Assembly: GCA_009861545.1 (NCBI GenBank)
Contig: VXME01000115.1
Coordinates: 1-64,000 of the forward strand
Source of the DNA: Acidobacteriota bacterium
Lineage (GTDB): Bacteria; Acidobacteriota; Vicinamibacteria; Vicinamibacterales; UBA8438
Reading direction: 5' to 3'
Length of the DNA stretch: 64,000 nucleotides
Numbering within the stretch: the stretch's first letter is position 1; each line of letters starts with the position of its first letter. Under the pieces are notes generated by a model, which saw only the letters and a list, made by a program, of their open reading frames with translations, did no database searches and was not told the DNA's origin. Shown one piece after another: positions 58,716 through 64,000 of the stretch. A program made the position numbers and the translations under genes.

Positions 58716-61561
58716 CAGTACGCCGGCCGGGCCGGCGCGCCGTGCTCGTGAATCGCCTGCCGCTCGTTGTTGTCCTCCGGCGAGGCGCGCCGGAAGGGAC
58801 CGGTGATGGCCTGGGCCGCCTCGTCCGCCTTGAAGCGCTCGTACAGCGCCCGCTCGCGGGCCGCCTCCTCGGGACGCCCCGCCCCCTGATGGCTCAGCAT
58901 CAGGTTGTAGTGCGCCTGCAGGTCCTCCGGATCGATGCGCAGCACCTCTTCGAGGACGGCAACCGCGTCGTCGAAGCGCCGTTCCAGGAAGTGGATGCGG
59001 CCGATCTGGTTCAGCACTACGCGGTCGCGCGGGTACTGCGCCCGCGCCGCCTCGAACTCGGCCAGCGCCTCGTCGTAGCGCCCCAGCGCGCGCAGTGCTG
59101 TACCGAGGAAATAGTGCGCGCGCGCAAGCCCGGGCGACAGTTCCAGCGCCCGTTCAAGCAGCGGAACGGCGGTCTCGACGTCGCCCTCCTGCAGGCGCGC
59201 GCGGGCCACGTTGACCGGTCCGTCCGGATACTCCGGCTCGATCTCCATCACCGTCCGGAAGGCCGCCTCCGCACCGCGCAGGTCGCCCTGCAACAGCAGA
59301 CCGATGCCGTAGTCGTTCCACCGCTCGCGCAGCGACGGCGCCTCGACGCGCGGGACCTCCGGCAGCGCGACGTCGGCTTCGATCACCTCGAGCGACGCCT
59401 CCGCCTCGGCCATCACCGTCGTCGGAATGTCCGGAATCGCCTTGATGCCTCCGGAAACGTCGCTGGTGTCGCCGGTGAAGCGCCACTCCGCGTCGTCGTA
59501 GTCGGCGGTCGCGGGCGCCGCCTTCGCATCGCGCACCCCGGCGAACGCCCACTGCGTGTTCCACCACGCGAACTTGCGGTAGTTGACCTTCGCCCGCAGG
59601 AAAATCCGGTCGCCGGCATCCTCCGGCACCCGCAGCCGGTAGTGGACGGTGTCGGCGGCGCCGGGCGGAATCAGACGGACATAGGCGACGGAACGGGTCA
59701 TCCAGGCGTTGCGCTTGTTGATCGGGTTGCCGTGCGCGTCGAGCTGCAGGCTGCGGTAGAAGTGGGCGCCGGGATCCACCGGCCCGCTGCCGCCGTCGGC
59801 CGCCGCGCCGCTGTGCAGCAGCACGCGCCCGGTGTCGTCGACGGCCTCGAACTCCACCCACACGTCGAAAGCGTCGACGGTGCCGCCGGGAAAGAAGTGC
59901 CCCACCTTGCGCGTCCGGACCACCACCTCCACCCGGACCGACTCGCCGCGGCGTACGGCGACCGGGGCCAGGTCGAGGGGCGCGATCACCTCGCCGGGCG
60001 TCGTCACCACGCCCCCGGCGCCGAAACGGGCCGACTCCTCGCCCACCGCGAACGTGCTCGCCAGCCGCGGCTCGGCGCTCCGCTCGTTCGCCGGTCCCGG
60101 CGGCGGGGTCTCGTCCGCCCGCGTGATTCCGAACACGTCCACCGAGATCTGCCCGTCCCGCAGGAAGTCCTGCACGATCCGCAACTGCTCGTCGTCGCCG
60201 TTGACGAACGGCAGCGCCGTGTTCGCCCCCGGGAAGCGGTGCGAACGCACGTAGCCGTCGCCGGCGGCCGGATCGTCCGACCGCACCAGCGGCATGTGGC
60301 AGTCGTTGCAGGTGAGCGGCCTCTCCGGGTAGTAGAACGAGCGGGCGCCCTGCCCCGACACCCCGGACGCCTGCCAGTTGTCGTACTCGTTGAAGCCGCG
60401 GATCCAGCGGTAGCCGTTCACCGGCACGTCCAGGTGCACCTTGTGGCAACTGGAGCAGAACTCGGCGCTGTCCTCGCGATGGAACGGTTTCAGAAAAGTG
60501 CGCCGGTGCGGCTCCGGGGCGAGCTCGGTGACCAGATCGTGCGCCCAGCGCAGCAACGGCGCCTCGCTGGCGGCCAGATCGTGCAGCGGCGGGTACTCGA
60601 CGATGAAGTCCCCCTGCCCCATCGTGCCCCCGACGTGCACGATCGAGTGGCAGGAGGTGCAGCCCAGCCCCGCCTGCGCTTCGGGCGTGTCGATCTGCTC
60701 GCGGATCGGCCGGTCGAAGCGGCCGTTGAAGAACACGGCGTGATCGTGGCAGCCGGCGCACCACTTCGACGGCCGCGTGCCCACCACGTCCTGCATGTAC
60801 TCGATGGAGCGCCGGTACCACTGGTTGTTGAAGGACGAGAAATGGTGCGCTGACGCGTTCCACTGCTCGTAGATGTCCTGGTGGCACCGCCCGCACGTCT
60901 CGCTGGTGAGAAAGAAGTCGGCGGGAATCACGTCGCCGGTGTTCGTGCGCGCGGACGAGGGAAAGAAGGGGCTGTCGGGTCCGTCTCCCTCGCCCTCCAT
61001 GGTCGCCGGCGGCCGCACCGGATTCACGATGCGGTGCGCGTCCCGCCAGCCGGCGTCCCACGTGGCGCGCAGGGCCGGCGTCATCAGCGCCGCCGCCGCC
61101 AGCGCCGCGATCCCGCCCCGGATCGCCCACACCGGCGCGGGCGCCGACACCGCCGTACGCCACGCATGCGCACCGACCAGGACCGCGCCCGCCCCTGACG
61201 CCGCCACGTGCAGATCGAGCAGCCACTCGTACGGTCGCGTCGCTCCCACCACGAGGACGGCGCAACCGAGCAACAACCCGACCCCGAGAAGACCGAGGCC
61301 CGCCGCCGGCAGTCGTCCGAGGGATCGCGCGCGGCGCATGACCCACACGAGGGTCAACGCCGCCAGGGCCAGACCGAGGAGGGGATGCGCCACGACGTTG
61401 GCGACGTACGCCAGGGAGGCGCTCGGCGCCGCCGCGAGCCACACCGAATTCAGGATCAGCAGGACGCCACCGGCGACCAGCGCGTTCGACAGGCTCGGCG
61501 GCAGCACCGGCCGCGGATGCCTGGCCTTCGCGTTGTCCGCCGATCCGATCTCTCCCGTCAA
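58715..61561 (-). CDS. Membrane-anchored five-heme cytochrome c with TPR tail
   Basis: A 948-residue protein. Four to five N-terminal helices (residues ~25-160) are followed by a cytochrome region with five CxxCH sites: Cys223-His227 (CGRCH), 268-272 (CAGCH), 301-305 (CTSCH), 369-373 (CSSCH) and 418-422 (CNDCH). A beta-rich module follows, then a TPR tail (residues ~740-900, e.g. GLARAHYFLGTALRALGRYDEALAEFEAARA). The TTG start at 61561 is preceded by GGGGGA. Cytochrome C554/NrfA-like folding is possible, judged from the heme spacing. The gene is coupled to a CRTAC1 lipoprotein and DUF5916 barrel, suggesting an electron or redox process across the envelope. Confidence 0.85.
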   Translation of the reverse strand: MTGEIGSADNAKARHPRPVLPPSLSNALVAGGVLLILNSVWLAAAPSASLAYVANVVAHPLLGLALAALTLVWVMRRARSLGRLPAAGLGLLGVGLLLGCAVLVVGATRPYEWLLDLHVAASGAGAVLVGAHAWRTAVSAPAPVWAIRGGIAALAAAALMTPALRATWDAGWRDAHRIVNPVRPPATMEGEGDGPDSPFFPSSARTNTGDVIPADFFLTSETCGRCHQDIYEQWNASAHHFSSFNNQWYRRSIEYMQDVVGTRPSKWCAGCHDHAVFFNGRFDRPIREQIDTPEAQAGLGCTSCHSIVHVGGTMGQGDFIVEYPPLHDLAASEAPLLRWAHDLVTELAPEPHRRTFLKPFHREDSAEFCSSCHKVHLDVPVNGYRWIRGFNEYDNWQASGVSGQGARSFYYPERPLTCNDCHMPLVRSDDPAAGDGYVRSHRFPGANTALPFVNGDDEQLRIVQDFLRDGQISVDVFGITRADETPPPGPANERSAEPRLASTFAVGEESARFGAGGVVTTPGEVIAPLDLAPVAVRRGESVRVEVVVRTRKVGHFFPGGTVDAFDVWVEFEAVDDTGRVLLHSGAAADGGSGPVDPGAHFYRSLQLDAHGNPINKRNAWMTRSVAYVRLIPPGAADTVHYRLRVPEDAGDRIFLRAKVNYRKFAWWNTQWAFAGVRDAKAAPATADYDDAEWRFTGDTSDVSGGIKAIPDIPTTVMAEAEASLEVIEADVALPEVPRVEAPSLRERWNDYGIGLLLQGDLRGAEAAFRTVMEIEPEYPDGPVNVARARLQEGDVETAVPLLERALELSPGLARAHYFLGTALRALGRYDEALAEFEAARAQYPRDRVVLNQIGRIHFLERRFDDAVAVLEEVLRIDPEDLQAHYNLMLSHQGAGRPEEAARERALYERFKADEAAQAITGPFRRASPEDNNERQAIHEHGAPARPAY

Positions 61562-61681
61562 GAGCAGTCCCCCGTGCTTCTATTGTAGCCGCGGGGACTC
61601 GGCCGCCCGGACCGTACGCACGCCCGAGAGCCCGCGGCAACCTCGAGCGCGGCTGCTAAGATGGATTCAGAGGGAGTCGTC

Positions 61682-63031
61682 ATGGCAGCAAGCACAATCA
61701 CCGAACGCCCCGTGCACCGGGTGGAGAACCTCGTTTCCGACGAGGATCAGCACATCCTCAACATGACGCCGGACGAGGCCCGCCGGCGCCTGCTGGCGGA
61801 CGACGCGGCCGGGGTGCTCGACATCCGAGGCTCGTTCGCGCTCGTGGCGCGCGACGGCGAGCGCGTCCGCCTGGCCCGCAGCCTCAGCCGGCCCCTGCGG
61901 TACTTTCTGGCCAAGGAAGCGGCTGGTCCGCTGCTCGTCGTTGCCGACCGCATCGACGCAATCCACCGCTTTCTGGCCGCCGAGGGCTACGCGAACCAGT
62001 TCCACCCGACCTACACGCGGATGGTCCCGGCGCACCACGTGACGGAGATCGCACTGGTCGGCTGCCCCGACCCGAACCCGCGCTACACGCGCTTCTTCAC
62101 CCCCGCGATGGCCACGCTGCCGGGGGATCTCGACCTCATCGGGCGGCGCTACGTTGAGGCCGCGCTGGCGGAGATTCACACCTGGCTCGACGCCGTTCCG
62201 CCGGAGGAACCGCTGGGGGTGCTGTTCTCCGGCGGTCTGGACAGCGGCGCGCTGCTGCTGTGCCTGCACGATGCGCTCCTGCAGCGGCAGGAATCGCCGG
62301 CGCGGCTCAAGGCGTTCACGCTGAGCGTGGCAGGCGGCGGCGCGGACGCCGCGCAGGCCCGCCGCTTCCTGCGCGAGACCGGCCTCGAGTTCCTCCTGGA
62401 GGAGATCGACGGGCCGGCAGACGGGCTGGACCCGAGAGACGCGGTGAGGGCCATCGAGGACTACAAGCCGCGGGATGTCGAGTGCGCCACCGTCGGGCTG
62501 GCGCTGCTGGCCGGGATCCGTGAGCGCTATCCGGCCTGGAGCTGGCTCTTCGACGGAGACGGCGGCGACGAGAACCTGAAGGACTACCCCATCGAGGAGA
62601 ACGCCGAGCTCACCATCCGCAGCGTCGTGTCCAACCGCATGCTGTACCAGGAGGGCTGGGGCGTGGATGCCATCAAGCACTCGCTGACCTACAGCGGAGG
62701 TCTCAGCCGCGGCTGCGTCCGCGGTCACGCGCCCGCCCGGCGGTACGGCTTCCGCCTGGTCAGCCCCTACACCGCGCCCAACGTAGTCGCCGTGGCCGAG
62801 GGCATCCCGTTCGACGCGATCAGCGGGGGCTCGCACGAGCGTCTGTACGCCCTGAAGGGCGAGGTGCTGAGCCGCGGCATCCGGCAGGTGCTGGGCCGGG
62901 AGCTGCCGGTCTTCGCGAAACGCCGCTTCCAGCACGGCGCGATGGAAAACGAGGCGTTCGATGCACTGTTCTCCGGCGACACGGAGCGTTACCGCGGCTA
63001 TTTCCTTGCGCAGTATGCGCCGCGCGCCTGA
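61682..63031 (+). CDS. Asparagine-synthase-like PP-loop protein
   Basis: A 449-residue protein with a C-terminal Asn-synthase-type ATP-pyrophosphatase: PP-loop LFSGGLDSG at residues 181-189, then FDGDGGDENLKDYP and GFRLVSPYTAPNVV. The N-terminal half is amidotransferase-like in outline (GSFALVARDGERVRLARS) but lacks the N-terminal Cys nucleophile, so it probably uses ammonia or another acceptor, or adenylates a carboxylate. I chose the ATG at 61682 since AGGGAG sits 5 bases upstream; an earlier ATG at 61661 is in frame. The stop overlaps the radical SAM gene, implying a common pathway. Confidence 0.8.
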   Translation: MAASTITERPVHRVENLVSDEDQHILNMTPDEARRRLLADDAAGVLDIRGSFALVARDGERVRLARSLSRPLRYFLAKEAAGPLLVVADRIDAIHRFLAAEGYANQFHPTYTRMVPAHHVTEIALVGCPDPNPRYTRFFTPAMATLPGDLDLIGRRYVEAALAEIHTWLDAVPPEEPLGVLFSGGLDSGALLLCLHDALLQRQESPARLKAFTLSVAGGGADAAQARRFLRETGLEFLLEEIDGPADGLDPRDAVRAIEDYKPRDVECATVGLALLAGIRERYPAWSWLFDGDGGDENLKDYPIEENAELTIRSVVSNRMLYQEGWGVDAIKHSLTYSGGLSRGCVRGHAPARRYGFRLVSPYTAPNVVAVAEGIPFDAISGGSHERLYALKGEVLSRGIRQVLGRELPVFAKRRFQHGAMENEAFDALFSGDTERYRGYFLAQYAPRA

Positions 63032-64000
63032 TTCGGCGCGGCGCGCGAACGACCGACGCACGACGGGAACGGGTCGCGATGCGGCCGCCGTGCCTGCTGC
63101 CGGCGGCAGTACGACCGACTGGATACGCTCGCGGCGGGGTCCGAAGATCGACACCGATCCGGCCCGGCCGATAGCGCATTTTCGGGAAGAGGAACGCCGG
63201 CTCGACGGCTCCCGCGCGGTCGTGCTGCACGTGCTGCTCGCAGGCGCCGAGTGCCCCTTCACCTGCATCTACTGCGACCTCTGGCGCCGGACCCTGGACG
63301 GACCGACGCCGCCCGGCGCCATTGCGCGGCAGTTGGAAATCTCCCTCCGCGAGACGGGGACGCTGCCGGCGACGTGCGGCGTCAAGCTCTACAACGCGAG
63401 CAATTTCTTCGACCCGCGCGCCGTGCCGCCGGGCGACGACGCATCCATCGCGGCCCTCCTGCAGCCGTTCGACCGCGTGACCGTCGAGTGCCACCCGCGG
63501 CTGGTCGGGCGGCGCTGCCTGGAGTTCGCGGATCGCATCCCCGGCCGGCTCGAGGTGGCGATAGGCCTGGAGACCGCCGATGCGGCGGCGCTGGCAAGGC
63601 TCAACAAGGGAATGACGCTCGACGACTTCGACTCTGCGGCGGCGCGCCTCACGAGCGCCGGCATCGGCCTGCGGACGTTCGTACTGCTGCCGGCGCCCTT
63701 CGTACCGGTGGCGCGGGCAGTCGAATCGGCCCTCGACGCGGTGCGCCACGCGGTCGACCGGGGCGCCCGGCACGTCACCCTGATTCCGAGCCGCGACGGC
63801 AACGGCGCCATGGACGAGCTCCGCGAGCAGGGGCTGTGGACGCCGCCGGGGCTGGACATGATCGAGGAGGTGACGGAAGGCTGCGCCCGTATCTCGGGCG
63901 CCGTGGTCACGGTGGACCTCTGGGACATCGACCGCTGCCTGCCGTGCCGGCCCTGCCGGCCCGCACACCTCGTCCGGCTGCGGCGTTTCAACCTCACGGG
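63015..64000 (+). CDS. Radical SAM protein, RaSEA-like, 3' end outside window
   Basis: The frame runs from an ATG at 63015 (17-base overlap with the previous gene) to the end of the window with no stop, at least 328 residues. The iron-sulfur motif is Cys80-x3-Cys84-x2-Cys87 in ECPFTCIYCDLWRRTL. Following segments match the archaeosine-synthase radical SAM partner (RaSEA/TIGR01210-like) in order: VKLYNASNFFDPRAVP, VTVECHPRLVG, LEVAIGLETADAAALARLNKG, LIPSRDGNGAMDELREQGLW. The Cys pair near the end (CLPCRPC) is an extra site. RaSEA makes archaeosine from a lysine-modified tRNA base in archaea. A start further in, near GTG 63090, would remove the Arg-rich leader. Confidence 0.8.
   Translation, partial: MRRAPDSARRANDRRTTGTGRDAAAVPAAGGSTTDWIRSRRGPKIDTDPARPIAHFREEERRLDGSRAVVLHVLLAGAECPFTCIYCDLWRRTLDGPTPPGAIARQLEISLRETGTLPATCGVKLYNASNFFDPRAVPPGDDASIAALLQPFDRVTVECHPRLVGRRCLEFADRIPGRLEVAIGLETADAAALARLNKGMTLDDFDSAAARLTSAGIGLRTFVLLPAPFVPVARAVESALDAVRHAVDRGARHVTLIPSRDGNGAMDELREQGLWTPPGLDMIEEVTEGCARISGAVVTVDLWDIDRCLPCRPCRPAHLVRLRRFNLT

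Noticed and set aside
1-64000. CRISPR arrays, insertion sequences and rRNA genes
   Set aside because: No regularly spaced repeat, transposase-like frame or rRNA-like segment was seen on reading.

Overview
The window is about 64 kb of very GC-rich DNA, packed with genes on both strands. It most likely comes from an acidobacterium, probably of the Vicinamibacteria type. I infer this from the family mix: a VWFA-related acidobacterial protein, an Oar-like TonB-dependent receptor with a carboxypeptidase-regulatory domain, several FG-GAP/UnbV (CRTAC1-type) proteins, a DUF5916 outer-membrane protein, a DUF6152 protein, and many secreted or lipid-anchored proteins. No ribosomal RNA, CRISPR array or intact insertion sequence was seen. 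The first 54 bases are not genomic: they read as a corrupted Illumina P5/index/Nextera adapter, so the contig really begins near base 55, inside a gene.

Layout. 55-2773: MacAB-type efflux system (adaptor tail, ATPase, permease). 2881-8711: DoxX protein, folK, a DksA-type zinc-finger protein, a TesA-YbbA-YbbP operon (SGNH esterase, ABC ATPase, permease) and a DUF2784 protein. 8881-14615: a tight five-gene operon with a P1 peptidase, a CstA transporter, a small Cys-Cys-ending protein, an ArsA/GET3 ATPase and a second CstA. 14637-18061: nuclease/defence-like genes, namely an AAA ATPase with a frameshifted HNH partner (Septu-like), a Uma2 protein and a PD-(D/E)XK-like protein. 18435-21636: four exported proteins including a two-heme cytochrome c.

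21671-27814 is a six-gene operon in the order MoxR, DUF58, membrane protein, VWA, small membrane protein, VWA. This matches mxaRSACKL, the methanol dehydrogenase maturation cluster, although no dehydrogenase gene lies in the window. It is followed by tRNA-Glu(TTC) and a short strip holding a 54-residue membrane mini-protein and a decayed toxin-antitoxin-like remnant. 28748-37688 holds a secreted beta-propeller, an acyl-CoA desaturase, two small proteins and a CusCBA-type metal efflux operon whose adaptor has a Met/His-rich tail.

37685-40739 is a small island: a truncated HTH antitoxin stub, a KGGVGR-type ParA-like ATPase with a TPR-like tail, and an MqsR/MqsA-like pair behind a clear sigma-70 promoter. 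40841-61561 is dominated by the cell surface: a 1209-residue TPR/FG-GAP protein, a DsbA-like protein without its active-site cysteines, the operon TonB receptor / small protein / TPR lipoprotein / CRTAC1, an acidobacterial VWFA protein, and the coupled operon five-heme cytochrome-TPR / CRTAC1 lipoprotein / DUF5916 barrel. The window ends with an asparagine-synthase-like gene overlapping a radical SAM gene that resembles the archaeosine enzyme RaSEA and runs off the edge.

The most promising places for undescribed biology are the CstA/Cys-Cys/ArsA/CstA operon, the Asn-synthase-like plus RaSEA-like pair, the mxa-type maturation operon, and the cytochrome-TPR/CRTAC1/DUF5916 operon.
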